DNA of 64,000 nt from Solea solea. Its lineage: Eukaryota > Chordata > Actinopteri > Pleuronectiformes > Soleidae. The DNA lies in assembly GCF_958295425.1 (NCBI RefSeq), contig NC_081142.1, positions 4,296,917 to 4,360,916 on the forward strand. The letters run 5' to 3'. Shown here in pieces: positions 13,301 to 24,999 of the stretch (the stretch's first letter is position 1; each line of letters begins with the position of its first letter). The position numbers were made by a program, and so were the translations under genes. The notes under the pieces were generated by a model. That model had not been told where the DNA came from and searched no databases. It worked only from the letters and a program-made list of their open reading frames with translations.

Positions 13301-16300
13301 CCTCCTTAAGTTAAATCTAACATTGTTATATTTTATTAATATACACTCACTGGCCACTTCATTAGGTACGCCTGGCATCTGATCGTTCACAGAAATGTCT
13401 AATCAGCCAATTCACATGGCAGCAACTTAAAGCATCGACATGATGAAGATGACCTGCTCAAGTTCAAAGCGAGCATCAGAGAAGGGAACAAATGTGATTG
13501 AAGTAACTTTAAACGTGGCGTGTCTGCTTGTGCCAGACATGCTGGTCTGGGAAACTGCTGATCTGTTGGGAATTTCAAGCATAACCATCTCTAGGTTTTA
13601 CAGAGAATGGTCCGAAAAAGAGAAAATATCCAGTGAGCTGCAGTTCTCTGGGTGAAAATGTCTGCCAGCAGTCAGACGAGAGTGGTTTGATGTGATGGAG
13701 ACACCACAGTCACCACACAGAGAGCATCTCCTGCTACATTACGAGGTGTCCTGTGTGTCTAATAAAGTGTCTGTTGAGTGTATTTATACTGTGTAATTAT
13801 CAGTGGCAGTTGCTGGTATTTGAAACAGGGGAAGCTCATTTCAGGCCCGGTTATTTCTACATACATTCTTACATAAACTAACAACCAGAACAAGGAAAAG
13901 CGATAATTATCTAAAAATGTATGTGTACAAATGAAAATGGTCTATATCGCCGAGCAAATAACACACAACAACCAGCTATTTGTCTGCACAAAATCCCCAC
14001 AGGGCTGAGGCAGAACATTGCAGTTGTAAGAAATGGATTGTCTTTACTGGCTGGTTACACTTATTACAGCTACCATTTCTTTTTAAAGAGCAGATCACAA
14101 TATAAAGGACAACAGGACATTTAGAGACAGTCCCACTGTGTGGTGTCATTTCATCAAGATCAGGTCACACAGTATCAAACCCACTAAATGCTTCTGCCTC
14201 ATTAGATATTGAAATGAAAGACCTTGCCCTATGATATTATTGTCTGTATTGGCTTTGAGTTTCTGCCTGCTGTGGCTCCTCTCTCCTGATATAACCATCA
14301 TATCCAAGGCCCTCAGTGGCCATAACGCTCTCTCCTCCATCTCGTTGAATCTGTGCGATGATTTCTCTGCTGAGCTGTTATGACAGAGAAAACAGCTGCT
14401 GTCTCTTCTCCTGCATTCATCACTCTAGTTAATGCAACCTATGTCTTGTTATGTCCAATTATCAAATGTGGAGCGTGTCCTATTTCTTTTATATGAATTT
14501 TCTCCTGTCATCATGGGAGTGAAAGTTAATAGGATTGTGCACAGTGGAAGAATAAAACTCTGAAATTGGCAGGTTTCGTATCAACAACGGTGGATGAACA
14601 AAAACCTTTCATACAACTTGTGTAAAAGTATATGTCATAACCTGCAAATTACCACATTCAAGGTAGTTTATGGTGCAATCATAATAACAACAATGTTTAT
14701 GGGTGTTAATAATACAAGGTTGTACAACCTTTGATTTACAGGATACTTTAGAGATGTTATGTTAAAAGACAAAAAACAAGTTTATAAAATGAATGAATAC
14801 TTACATACTACGACATAAAACAGTAGAGATGCATGATATTATCATATGACTAATGACTACAACAGTAGGCTTAATAGTCCTCTACCTCCTGGCGCCCTAA
14901 ACTATTATCCCTTTAACACCGAGCATATCACAGACGACACATTTTTGCAAGCACATTTTGCATTACTGTAATTACGAGAGAGGAAAGAGTTGGAAAAACG
15001 CCTTTGCATAGTTTCCATTTTTTGGCCTATTTTTGGACACTGAGACAAAAACTCAAACAAATGTTATTTAAATATGTTTCATACTGTTCAAATTTTGTTC
15101 AGTTGTTAATGCACAGTTGCCAGATATTTATAAGTTATTCTGGTAAAATGGGAAAAAGCATTTAGGTGGTTAAAATACGCAAAAAAGTCCAGACAGACAT
15201 TTTGAGGCTTAGGTTTTAAAGGGTTATTATTATTTTTTTTGTTTTACCTTTATTTATTTTGCTTAGTGAATATAATATCTTTCTACATCTGCTGTGACAT
15301 GAGCAGGCTAAATATTATGTTAATTTCACTACAGAAGAGACTTAACCTCTACAGTCGGGTGCAGGGAAAAAAAAAAAATAAAAAAAAAAAATATATATAT
15401 ATATATGTATATTTATATATTGGTAATCCTACATAACTAGCTAGAGCTAGCTTTACCGGGTCCAAGACTCACCATTGTTTTCTTGAGACAAAACACAATC
15501 CCCTATTATGTGCTAAAAGTTAAACACCTTTTCATTTACACGTTATAGGTTGTTTTTAGACTTTTTAGACTTGTTTTGTTCTATTAATATCCTGCCGTTT
15601 TTTTTTGTGACCTTCAGTAGACACATTATTAATGACAGCAGTAAAACTCTGGGCCTAACTGGTTTTGCAGCTTGTGCTCTGACACACATTTATTGGGCTC
15701 GTGTTGGACACGATTTCCAGAAGTCTGCATGAATTGTCTCCTTCAGTTTTTCTAGTTGAGGGAATTATGCTGTAACCTACAATGTAACCTGCAATTACAA
15801 TGATGAACAATCATTCTTGTTTAATGATGTAATGCAGTCAAGGTGTTGGAAGATTAGCAGACAATTGTGCAGGCGTATACCTGTCCTGTCTAACAGAGTG
15901 TGTGGTGTTTTATGAGGCATCGTGTGGTCACCAAAAAAAAAAGCAGATGCCAGCAACCCGCTGTAGCCACGGCTGAGATGGAAAGTGTGGCATATAAATG
16001 AAGGCATCCCACTGCAAAAATGCTGGTATTTTTTCCACTGCTGCCAGGGTTATTTTAATGAGAAAGGACCATTTCTAATAGATGGAAGAGACAATGGACA
16101 TGGTTCCATTTCCACCCCTGTCTGGCATGTCTGGCATTCAGCAGGAGGTCACTGTGAATATGAGGGAGAAGCCGAGGGACAGATCAGATTACCTGCCCTG
16201 AATAAGAAGCCTGAAGTCCAAGGGATAACACTGACACCCATCAATCCTCTTGTTTTTGTCTCACTATTGTTCTCTCTTAGTAACCACATCTATTTTCTCC

Positions 16301-19300
16301 TCTGTGCATCTCTATCTCTATCCCTCTGTCTGACAAATTTCCATTCATCTGAACATCATCAACAAAATGGTCACCAACAGTGTGTGCCCGACAATCATGT
16401 TGTTTTTACATGATTGTATTCTATTGGGTTTCAAATCAACTTCAGTTCACTTTTCTTTTGCCTCTTGTTTTCTCTCTCCTCCAGGCCTACCCTCTCAACT
16501 CTTTAGCAAAGAAGCAACCAACAGTGCTGGTGATCTGTGGTCCAGATCAAAATGGCTCCATCGGCCTGGTGTGTGCCCGCCACCTGCGCATATTTGTAAG
16601 TAAACCACACGTGCAGCACAAATGAGTCATCGTTAATGCAGCCGTTTAGATCGTATCTCAGTTGTAGAAAGAGAAAAGAGTCTTCACTCACTTAAAGACT
16701 AACGGGGGCTCGTGTATACAGGCCCTCTGTGCTTTATAGGATTTCACTCCAGCTCCTGTAAATGGCTCAGACACGTTATCCCATTACCTTCTCTGCAAGC
16801 ACACTCAGACAGCCATGATATCATGCTATTGTTACTCCCATTAAAGCCGTCTGCGTCTTACGCTCGGCAGCCACCATATGAAGTCATGAGCATGAGGTCT
16901 GCGCCTCAGCTGCCACATACTGACTGTCAGTTGAAGACAAACGGTTTTTTGGAGGCAGGACTCATCCTCTCCAAACACATTACATGGCTAAAACGGTATC
17001 CTTTAGAGACGGTGCAGTTCATTCGAGTGCACGACGCCTGCCCCCGACTCTTTTGCTTTGGTTTGGAGAGGAATGCATCTATAGACTTTACCATATGTTT
17101 CTGACATGCTGGATTTACATTGCATTCATTTATAGTTCTGATTAAAACCACATTAGACAGACTTTGTTTAAGTGCAGTCGTGGTTCTCCGTGGAATCTCT
17201 CTCTCCTCTCTCTCTCGTTCACCTCCCACTCTTTTTCCCTTTTAACTCCAAGGATGAGGTTCAAGTTCATCTATATAAGAGAGGTATATTTTAAGATATT
17301 TGTTGCTGTTGTCGATGTGAATATTCCGTATGCTGCGTACTTCATCTGAAAGTGTCCTCTGTCAAGCAATACTATCAGGACTGAGGGGGCGTTCAAGAGT
17401 ATTTGAACCACATTTGGTCATATATAAAAGTTAATAGTGCTTTTGTAAAAACATTATACACTGTTTCCATATTTGATGTGCTTCATCTGCCATTTTTTTC
17501 CCGTCTTTTTTATGATGTTCGACTACAAACTTAAATAGGCCGACTGAGACCACACTTGTCTGAGTTTGCTCTGACTTCAGAAACCTGAGTACTTACTTTG
17601 GACTGTGGATCTTGTGTAAGAGTGTATGTTTTTCATGGTGTGATGTGATTCCTGTCGGCTGGGAGACACACGCATGTACACGCTAGACACAAACATAAAC
17701 GCGCGCACACACACACACACACACACACGTGGCTTTCAGCGCCTGATGCAAAGCTGTGAATGTGATCAGACGGAGCATAGAAAAGAATGATCAGCTGCAG
17801 ACGAGTGGGCCAGCTCACTTCTCACGTCACTCTGAGATGTTCGTGTTCACAAAATCAGGTTGTGTGTGTTGTTTATCTTGTAAGGAAACCATAAAAACAT
17901 ACGGCAGCATACCAGACAACACTGATATTCTTTGATTAAAGTGGTAGATGAGTATATGTTAAAAGAAATACCCAAAAAAAGCACAATATTATTGTAAAAC
18001 AAGTGGACCCAATGTTATGTTTGGCTCACTCCATGTGCTTCAGTCTCCGTGTGGAAACTTCCCATTTGTGAAGTTCGTCTCGTTTTAATTGGCACGAAAG
18101 AAATTGTCATTATATGTGGTTAAAATCAACTGACTGGAGCACGCAGTTGGAAACTTGTGTTTCAATGGAGGTCAAAACTTAAACAGTCGACATCTCCTCA
18201 TCTTCTCGTCCGCTGTTGAAATATTAGCTGTTTCATAATTTCTTATTGCAGACCTCATTCCTTTAGTGGGTTGAACATAAAAAAACAACAACCTAATAAT
18301 ACAAGACAGCAGCAGCATCCCTGAAGGAGAGGATGTATAACCTTGTTAGATGAGAGTGTTGACTGGAAAAAGACCCTCTCTGTGCCCTCTGCTTGTTTGT
18401 GTTCAGGCTCAGTAACACTGACAGACACGTGGGCTCTTAGTTTCACACCATGGTGTAACTGCTGATGAGGTCAAGGCCAAAGCCCAGGGGAGACACACAC
18501 ACACTGGAATACACACACATGCAAGAGATTGTTTTTGGCTCAGCTGCTCGCTGTCTGCTCTGTGGAGCTCATGGTGGAGATGATGTCAGGTGATCAGTGG
18601 CGGTGGTGCTTTGATTGGTTTGAGATTCCCCTTAGGACGCAGCGTTCTGGCTCACCTGACAGATCACTTCCTTCATAGAGCAGCTCACCGCTCGCCCACC
18701 TTCCAAAGAAACAATCTCCACCTCTGTAGTCATTTATGGGATGAAACATTTAGTGGGCCCGTGTGGATTCACTGTCCAGATGTTAAGACACAACATGCAA
18801 TTCCTTTTAAATCAGATTTACAACATATTACCTCACACAACATACTTTCACTGGGTATTGAGTAATGTAGATTTTAGTTTACTTTTGTTTTGTTCGCCCA
18901 GACTTTGAGGTAATGTCTGAGAGACTTGCCGCTTCTCCTTGTAACAACAATAACCCTTATTGAAAGCTTAAAGCAGAGCCTGGAGAAGTATTTAAATAAT
19001 TAACCTGAAGAATGGTACCAGTACGATACAATACACAGCCAATACAATGCAACTGTAAAACTCCCTTTATTACCAGTGAGTCACCCATTAAAAAACGATT
19101 GTTCCGCAGAGCAGCATCATCTAAGAAGTTTTATTATGTTACACTTTTGCATTCATGCATCAACAAATATAAAAATTCCACCTGGGTAAATGGTTGTCAA
19201 TGATTTAAGATAACTTTAGGCAAGTTAAATTAGTTTGATTGCTTGTATCATTACTTTACTTCGGTTGAAATGTATCATGTTTTTCCATAATGTGGGAAAT

Positions 19301-22300
19301 TAGCTGCCAAATACTAATATGTACTGTACAGTTACATCTAAATTACACTTAATACTCAGCTTCAGTTACAGGAATTGAGTAAATATCATTGTTGCCTCAC
19401 AACCAAGGAGGTCACCGGTTTGAATCCCGGTGTGACTGAGCGCCTTTCTCTGTGCAGTTTGCATTTTCTCTCCAGGTACTCGAGCTTCATCCCACAGTAC
19501 AAAAAACATGTAAATAGATTATTATGCTAAGTGGACACTCTAAATTAACTGTCGGTGTGACTGTGAGAGTGAATGGTTGTTCGTCTCTGTGTCCTGTGGC
19601 CTGTCCAGGGTGTGACCTTGTGCCTTTTGCCCTATATCAGCTGGGATTGGCTCCAGTTCCTCCAGAGTCAGTGAACCTTCAAATTTAATAACTTACACTA
19701 ACATGATGTGAGGAGGGATTTTTTTGACAACGCATGAACAACACTCACATAGACATTAACTGGTTTCACATGGCATATGACATATGGACATTGTCCAGAG
19801 ATTGTCTGTCAGGGCTGTATGTGAGAGCGTAAATGTACGCAGAGGTTGTTCTGGATAATCTCCAGAAATCCTCCAGTCAGGTGTCAGAGTGTTCGGCCTA
19901 TACCGCACGCCTAATACCAGATAGTGTCTCGTCAGCAGGATCCTTCTAATATACTCCTTCTGCTGTGAAGCCACACTGCCAGACAGTCTCACGCTGCATT
20001 TGTCATATTCTGTATGTAATCAACAAAATCCAAAGAATGTCTGGGACCCAGATTTTGCCAGGTCTCGTGACTATGCAGAGGTTGCCGTTTAGCACAGACC
20101 TTTCAGACTGCAGGTGTCTGGATTTCTACTCTTCTCCGCCTCCGGTTTAGTAAGAAAGAAAGAAAGAATTCATTCAGGAAACAGACTGTAGAAATTCACA
20201 ACTGCTGATATCTTGTTAACAGTACTGTCAGGCCAAAAGTACAGCGATAGATCATCCACGCTCAGTCACGTCAACCTTTGTAGAAATCACTGTCTTAATG
20301 TTGAAAAACACGCAAACTTTTCCCTGTTTTTTCCCTCTTTCCCCCTCATCCCCTGTGGCCTCGTCACATGTAGGAATATGAGCCGACCATCTACCATCCT
20401 AAACGCTCCTCGCACAGTCTACACCAGGATTTCACGGTTCAGTGTGAAAAGATGGACATTCCTTTCCTCTCCTATCTCCCCACAGAGGTCAGCAGCGTTT
20501 CGTCTAACACTGTGATTTATTTGAAGAACATCAATTGAACTTTTCAATCATGTGTCAAGTCAAGTGGGTCAGTTCCAGTGGTTGCTACCCTTTGGCTTTT
20601 GAAAATGTGAAAAACTAGGGTTGGTATTTGAAATCCAAATTTGATATACTGATTTTTTTTTTTTAATCTGAGCACAATAATAATACAGGCCTGCAGAGGT
20701 GCAGAGATGTGCCACTAATAAAGATTAGACTCACACTTTTAATACTCATATACTTATTCTTACTTATTCTCTGGCTGTGGCTGTGAAAACAGATCCCCAT
20801 CTTAAAATGACTCCAATATGGAATGGGAATAAAATCAATTTCCACTTTTGTCTGCAAAAGCCACAGCTTTTAGCAATTTGCAGAGATAGTCAAAGAAAGT
20901 GGGTATTTTCCAAAGTTACTGTGTGTTTAGTTTCTTCGTTGTGTTACCATCCTTCCACTGACGCCCAGCGAAAAAAAACACAAAGAAGAAATGCTGTAGA
21001 GGAAAGACTGTATCTTTGGAAGAGACACATTTGGGTTGGCTTACTCAACAGGAATCAAGTTAAAAGAACCGAGTTCCATGTGTGTTGTTTTAGATGAATG
21101 CAGGCATTTATTTCAAGTGAGTGATAATGACTAGATAAAAACAAAGATCAGCTACAACCTGGCCACCCCTGTTTTTGAAATGTTTTTAAAATTCACTCCT
21201 GAGCCAATTTGCTAAAACTTATACTTTTTAATCATGTTTTTCAAAGGGAAGCTTAACAGATGAACAATATGTTCCCTGGTTTAAGGTGCATTCACACCAA
21301 ATGTGAAGTGAATCATTGGCATTTTCTCACATGAGTAACACGTGGAATGGTTGTGGGATTCTTTCCACCACGCTCCACGAGTCTCAGTTTCGACTGACTT
21401 CAATCCTTTGTTCACATTCAAACATTTTAAAGCTAAAACAGTTAAAGATGAGTTGTGCGTCACAACACCATCCACTTTGCGTCATGTTTGCTTTACTCTC
21501 TCCAGGCAACACATCTTATAAAATCTCATTGTGCCCTATACTCACTTCATATTTGGTGTGAATGTAATGCAGTTTTGCTCACTGCATTTTTGTAGCTCAA
21601 TTAGAATTTGCTTTGAACAGAAATAGCACTACTAATTGTTAGATGCTGTTAAATTCAGAAGAATAAAGTTTTCATTTGGCCTCTGAATGATAGCCACTTT
21701 TAACCTGCATCAAAATGAATGGATGGCCATGCACCAAAGGTTGGGAACCACTGATTAGAGGAAGTTCATTTGTGCAAACTGAGGTGTTCTTCTGTCCAGG
21801 TGCAACTCATAAACGATGCCTACAACTTAGTGATTGATGCCATGCTGGGCCCAGATGCAGATTGCGCCAATATTAAGGAGCCTTACCCTGGTATTCTGGC
21901 CACTCTGAAGCAAGTCAAGATCCCCATTGCCAGTGTGGATGTGCCTTCAGGTGGGTTTTCATACAGACAGTCAAAATTAAAAAAAAAGTATGGAAGACAT
22001 GATAAATGATCCTCCAGGCAGTTGCCCGGGAGCATTGGCTCCCAGGCTGGAGTTTAAAGGTGCATGAGGTAGATAAATCTTACTAACTAAATGCCTCTAT
22101 CTGTGTGTCTCAGGTTGGGATGTAGAAGAGCCAAGTCAGGACGGGATAAACCCAGAAGTTCTCATCTCACTCACAGCACCAAAGAAGTGCTCCATGAGTT
22201 TCTCGGGGAAGCACTTCTTGGCCGGACGTTTCCTGCCCTATGACATCCAGAAGAAATTTGAGCTTAACCTCCCAGACTACCCTGGCACAGACTGTCTCAT

Positions 22301-22310
22301 CGAATTGTAA
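7188..22310 (+). CDS. yjefn3: yjefn3 (AIBP2), NAXE-like YjeF N-terminal domain protein
   Basis: Spliced gene; coding exons 7188-7321, 9644-9752, 16485-16595, 20374-20487, 21800-21950 and 22114-22310. All introns are GT-AG with phases 2,0,0,0,1 and join into 271 codons ending in TAA (human YJEFN3 is about 300). The product is one YjeF_N fold from about residue 45. Seen: [67 protein letters not shown] and FLAGRF. These order as in YJEFN3 and its paralogue NAXE. In NAXE the phosphate-binding loop reads NNGGDG; here it is QNGSIG, as in human YJEFN3, which suggests NAD(P)HX epimerase activity is lost. Family knowledge: zebrafish Aibp2 acts in cholesterol efflux and angiogenesis. Exons 2-6 are near certain; exon 1 is inferred from phase and openness. 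The next gene downstream is cilp2, as in mammals. Confidence 0.93.
7378..7421. repeat. Poly-C then (CA)n microsatellite
   Basis: About ten C residues followed by an interrupted CA repeat in yjefn3 intron 1, 56 bases after the exon 1 donor. Confidence 0.9.
9005..9290 (+). repeat. SINE-like repeat with tRNA-like head
   Basis: Degenerate tRNA-like head (ATAGTGACTCGCACTGTTGCC), then 'gttctccc', 'ctcccacagtccaaaaacat', 'gtgtgaatgtgagagtgagcggttgtt' type blocks and a 'ccctgcgatgcactgacaacctgtc' type tail. It is the most complete member of this family in the window and ends in a short GAAT repeat. It lies in yjefn3 intron 1. Confidence 0.65.
9644..9752 (+). CDS. yjefn3: yjefn3 exon 2
   Basis: Acceptor ctgacag, donor AAG|gtctgt. 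Encodes one split residue plus 36, including [20 protein letters not shown], the start of the YjeF_N fold and the counterpart of human ERELLEDYRFGRQQL. Confidence 0.95.
10489..10825. mobile_element. Non-autonomous hAT-like element
   Basis: Ends in imperfect inverted repeats: CAGGGGCCTCAAACTCA at the left and, reversed, CAGGGGTGTCCAAA at the right. The flanking octamers are ATCTAATG and ATCTAAAC, consistent with a decayed 8-bp target duplication, the hAT hallmark. At 337 bp it has no transposase reading frame. Confidence 0.7.
11765..11790. repeat. (TTAAAGG)n heptanucleotide repeat
   Basis: Nearly four tandem 7-bp units. Confidence 0.85.
11992..12347 (+). mobile_element. L2-like LINE 3' end
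   Basis: A short frame at 11992-12039 reads [15 protein letters not shown] followed by a stop, the usual C-terminus of fish L2-type reverse transcriptase ORFs (FK-x-LKTHLF). The following ~300 bases end with 'aagcacttt…tataaataa' and a (TTGA)n tail, as in L2 3' ends. 5' truncated. Confidence 0.7.
13342..13782 (+). mobile_element. Internally deleted Tc1/mariner-like transposon
   Basis: The left end begins TACACTCACTGGCCACTTCA and the right end is a degraded inverted copy ending GTCTGTTGAGTGTA, both at TA dinucleotides. I recognise this as a common teleost Tc1-type element of roughly 1.3-1.6 kb; only about 440 bp remain. A frame at 13440-13655 preserves the N-terminal helix-turn-helix of the transposase ([20 protein letters not shown], then [14 protein letters not shown]). 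The DDE catalytic region is missing, so this is a relic that could only have moved in trans. Confidence 0.85.
13440..13655 (+). pseudogene. Transposase N-terminal HTH fragment (Tc1-like)
   Basis: About 70 codons stay open. The second half matches the paired-like helix-turn-helix of Tc1 transposases: a TADLLGIS recognition-helix region followed by [12 protein letters not shown]. The first half drifts from the family and appears frameshifted or degraded. No catalytic domain follows, because the element is internally deleted. It is not a functional gene. Confidence 0.7.
14909..15223. mobile_element. Candidate MITE with piggyBac-like ends
   Basis: The ends read CCCTTTAACACC and, reversed, CCCTTTAAAACC, flanked on both sides by TTAT. 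The short CCC-initial inverted repeats and tetranucleotide target resemble piggyBac elements (TTAA), but the target differs by one base. There is no coding capacity in 315 bp. Confidence 0.4.
15366..15420. repeat. A-rich and (TA)n tract
   Basis: Poly-A with scattered T followed by a TA repeat in yjefn3 intron 2. Confidence 0.85.
16485..16595 (+). CDS. yjefn3: yjefn3 exon 3
   Basis: Acceptor tcctccag, donor TTT|gtaagt; exactly 37 codons. Carries [20 protein letters not shown], the modified glycine-rich loop. The conserved LVCARHL helix of NAXE follows, but the NNGGDG loop is changed to QNGSIG. Confidence 0.96.
17705..17728. repeat. (CA)n microsatellite
   Basis: Perfect CA repeat preceded by alternating GC. 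Confidence 0.9.
19385..19650 (+). repeat. SINE-like repeat
   Basis: Box B-like GGTTTGAATCCCGG near 19417 is followed by 'gtttgcattttctctcc', 'cccacagtacaaaaaacatg', 'actctaaattaactgtcggtgtgactgtgagagtgaatggttgt' type blocks and 'ctgtccagggtgtgacc'. Same family as the copies at 9005 and, by its tail, 31678 and 33386. Confidence 0.65.
20374..20487 (+). CDS. yjefn3: yjefn3 exon 4
   Basis: Acceptor catgtag, donor GAG|gtcagc; 38 codons including [12 protein letters not shown] and [15 protein letters not shown], both near-identical to the YJEFN3 family. Confidence 0.96.
20576..21753. mobile_element. Candidate hAT-like element in intron 4
   Basis: The left end CAGTGGTTGCTACCCTTTGG and the reversed right end CAGTGGTTCCCAACCTTTGG match at 17 of 20 positions, and this end sequence is typical of hAT elements. 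The flanking octamers do not match, so an intact target duplication is not seen; the two ends may come from separate copies. A smaller MITE lies inside (21285-21568). No transposase frame is seen. Confidence 0.45.
21285..21568. mobile_element. MITE with ATTCACACC inverted ends
   Basis: The left end contains ATTCACACCAAATGTGAAGT and the right end, reversed, ATTCACACCAAATATGAAGT (19 of 20). This end type occurs in teleost Harbinger-like MITEs. The left junction is at TTAA and the right junction has TAA, consistent with a 3-bp TAA-type target. Confidence 0.6.
21800..21950 (+). CDS. yjefn3: yjefn3 exon 5
   Basis: Acceptor tgtccag, donor TCAG|gtgggt; 50 codons plus one base. Contains [19 protein letters not shown] (the conserved D-A-x-x-G aspartate is kept) and [10 protein letters not shown]. 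Confidence 0.96.
22114..22310 (+). CDS. yjefn3: yjefn3 terminal coding exon
   Basis: Acceptor gtgtctcag; phase 1 joins as SG|WD. Carries [21 protein letters not shown] and the C-terminal LPDYPGTDC, then TAA at 22308. Intron 5 before it is only 163 bases. Confidence 0.96.
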
Positions 22311-23764
22311 CACATGGGAAACATGAGAGCCAGTGTGGCCAAACCTCATTTTGACAAAGTTAATCAACTTGTTTTGTTTTGTATTTTATAGATTGTTACT
22401 GTGACCTAATGTTCCCACCTCAGTTGTGTAAAACAAGTTACGTCTTAGCCAAATGTGCTGTTGAGCTACAGTAGAAGGATGATATTTAGAAAATTGTGGT
22501 TTGAGTTGTGTCTCTTTAGGGAATGGAATAAGGATTCTGTGTGTCATTCTAATTGTACAAGCTGTAGCGTTGCACCGTTTTCTGATTACTTTGCAGAACA
22601 CAGACATATCTGACTTCTTCGTCGGCAAAGACGAGACGAGTTTTGTAAGATGCCAATATGTGGAGTTTTATTTTTGACCCTTGAAAAATATCCTCAAGCT
22701 TTTATATTCACATATTTAAGTTTATATTGAAATGTGCTAAACCCAGTCACCATTTGTTGCCATTTTAAATTTGTGCAAACCACATTGGTATGAGCTCACA
22801 ATGCTAAAGCCAAATTAGACGACATGCCTATCAGTCTTATAGTTTTAACCACTTCTGGCACTTTTGATAATAACAATTTCCTGGATTATATTAGACAGTG
22901 AGTAGTAGGCACAAAAATCATTTGGTTAGGGCTAGAAAAAGATGCAGAATTGGTCTATACCTGCGGTCTTGGCCTCACCCAAGCCTCAGATTCTTCAGAA
23001 CAAATTTTCTTGTCATTTTTTAAGTTGCCACAATATTAAATTCAAATATTTGCACAGATTGTAAAAATGTAAATGTTCTCTATTGTTTGCAGAAAAGTAA
23101 AAACAACATTGTGTGTTTTTGGGAGACCAGGCTGAGTGTGAGGTGATGAAGGATGGCAGTTCCAAAAAAAATTATGTTTATGTCTTGTTGGTCAACTGCA
23201 CCTCTGCTTTACTACTGTTTCAGGTATTTTGTTTGTAAGGTAAGAAAGGTCCAAGTCATTTCTCACTGTTCAATAAAAGATAAATTCAAACAATGCTTCA
23301 GTTTGTTTTACTACACTTTACTACAGCTGCAATGATTCATTGTAATTTTTTTATATTAACACATTAGTAGGATGACTATAAAATGGCTAACTATGTATAG
23401 TAGAATGACTAATAATATTTAATAAGGCTGTTATGTTAATACGTTGTTTCAGCTTTTTCCACTACCCAGACACAAAGAAACATTTCTGGACAAGCATGCA
23501 CACACGGAAAAGTCCTGATAACATTTATTCTGAATATTTATATCGTCATAGCTATACAAGCATATTTTGTCGCGATGTGATAGTGATTCAACATCTGGTT
23601 TACGGAGATAAAATTTGCTTTAAGTCCAGCCAAGTCCAATGTGTTTGAATAGCACATTTAAAAATGACATAATCTAGCCATGTGTTTTTCAAGACAAAAG
23701 ACAAAGTAGAGGCAAACAGAGTCAACAGAGCAGCCAGAAGCAACAAAGAACAGACAGAAAAAAA
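22311..23764 (+). other. yjefn3 3' UTR and proximal flank
   Basis: No coding frame is supported. The first ~980 bases are the likely 3' UTR, ending near the AATAAA at 23272. Beyond it is AT-rich DNA, then a purine-rich stretch of acaaag/acagag-like words (23690-23764) that grades into the minisatellite. Confidence 0.6.
23272..23277 (+). terminator. yjefn3: Candidate yjefn3 poly(A) signal
   Basis: The first canonical AATAAA clearly downstream of the yjefn3 stop codon (about 960 bases after it), followed by T-rich sequence. Confidence 0.5.
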
Positions 23765-24999
23765 CAAAATCACTCAAAAAAAGTCATGGTATAGTATGTC
23801 GTCCAAAATCACTCAAAAAAGCCATAGTACAGTATGTCGTCCAAAATCAGTCAAAAAAGGTCATAGTATAGTATGTCGTCCAAAATGTGACAAAAAAGCC
23901 ATAGTACAGTATGTCGTCCAAAATCACTCAAAAAGTCATAGTATAGTATGTCGTCCAAAATCACTCAAAAAAGTCATAGTATAGTATGTCGTCCAAAATC
24001 ACTCAAAAATGTCATAGTATAGTATGTCGACCAAAATGTGACAAAAATGTCATAGTTTAGTATGTCGTCCAAAATGTGACAAAAATGTCATAGTTTAGTA
24101 TGTCGTCCAAAATGTGACAAAAAAGCCATAGTACAGTATGTAGTCCAGAATCACTCAAAAAAGTCATAGTATAGTATGTCGTCCAAAATCAGTCAAAAAT
24201 GTCATAGTATAGTATGTCGTCCAAAATTAGACAAAAATGTCATAGTTTAGTATGTCATCCAAAATGTGACAAAAATGTCATAGTTTAGTATGTCGTCCAA
24301 AATCACTCAAAAATGTCATAGTTTAGTATGTAGTCCAAAATGTGACAAAAATGTCATGGTTTAGTATGTTGTCCAAAATGTGACAAAAATGTCATAGTTT
24401 AGTATGTCGTCCAAAATGTGACAAAAAAGCCATAGTACAGTATGTCGTCCAAAATCACTCAAAAAGTCATAGTATAGTATGTCGTCCAAAATCACTCAAA
24501 AAAGTCATAGTATAGTATGTCGTCCAAAATCACTAAAAAAAGTCGTAGTATAGTATGTCGACCAAAATGTGACAAAAATGTCATAGTTTAGTTTGTCGTC
24601 CAAAATGAGACAAAAATGTCATAGTTTAGTATGTCGTCCAAAATCACTCAAAAAGTCATAGTATAGTATGTCGTCCAAAATCACTCAAAAATGTCATAGT
24701 TTAGTATGTAGTCCAAAATGTGACAAAAATGTCATAGTTTAGTATGTCGTCCAAAATGTGACAAAAATGTCATAGTTTAGTATGTCGTCCAAAATGTGAC
24801 AAAAAAGCCATAGTACAGTATGTAGTCCAAAATCACTCAAAAAAGTCATAGTATAGTATGTCGTCCAAAATGTGACAAAAATGTCATAGTTTAGTATGTA
24901 GTCCAAAATCAGTCAAAAAAGGTCATAGTATAGTATGTCGTCCAAAATCAGTCAAAAATGTCATAGTATAGTATGTCGTCCAAAATGAGACAAAAATGT

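Larger units (their letters stand above)
9753..16484 (+). other. yjefn3 intron 2, repeat-rich
   Basis: A 6.7-kb intron without recognisable exons. It holds a hAT-like element (10489), a heptanucleotide repeat (11765), an L2-like LINE end (11992), a GC-rich palindrome GCCGCCGGCGGC at 12677, a Tc1/mariner relic (13342), a piggyBac-like MITE (14909) and an A/TA-rich tract (15366). Elsewhere I see nothing distinctive. Confidence 0.8.
16596..20373 (+). other. yjefn3 intron 3
   Basis: A 3.8-kb intron with a CA microsatellite near 17705, a SINE-like repeat near 19385 and a GAAA tetranucleotide run at 20152. Nothing else stands out. Confidence 0.8.
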
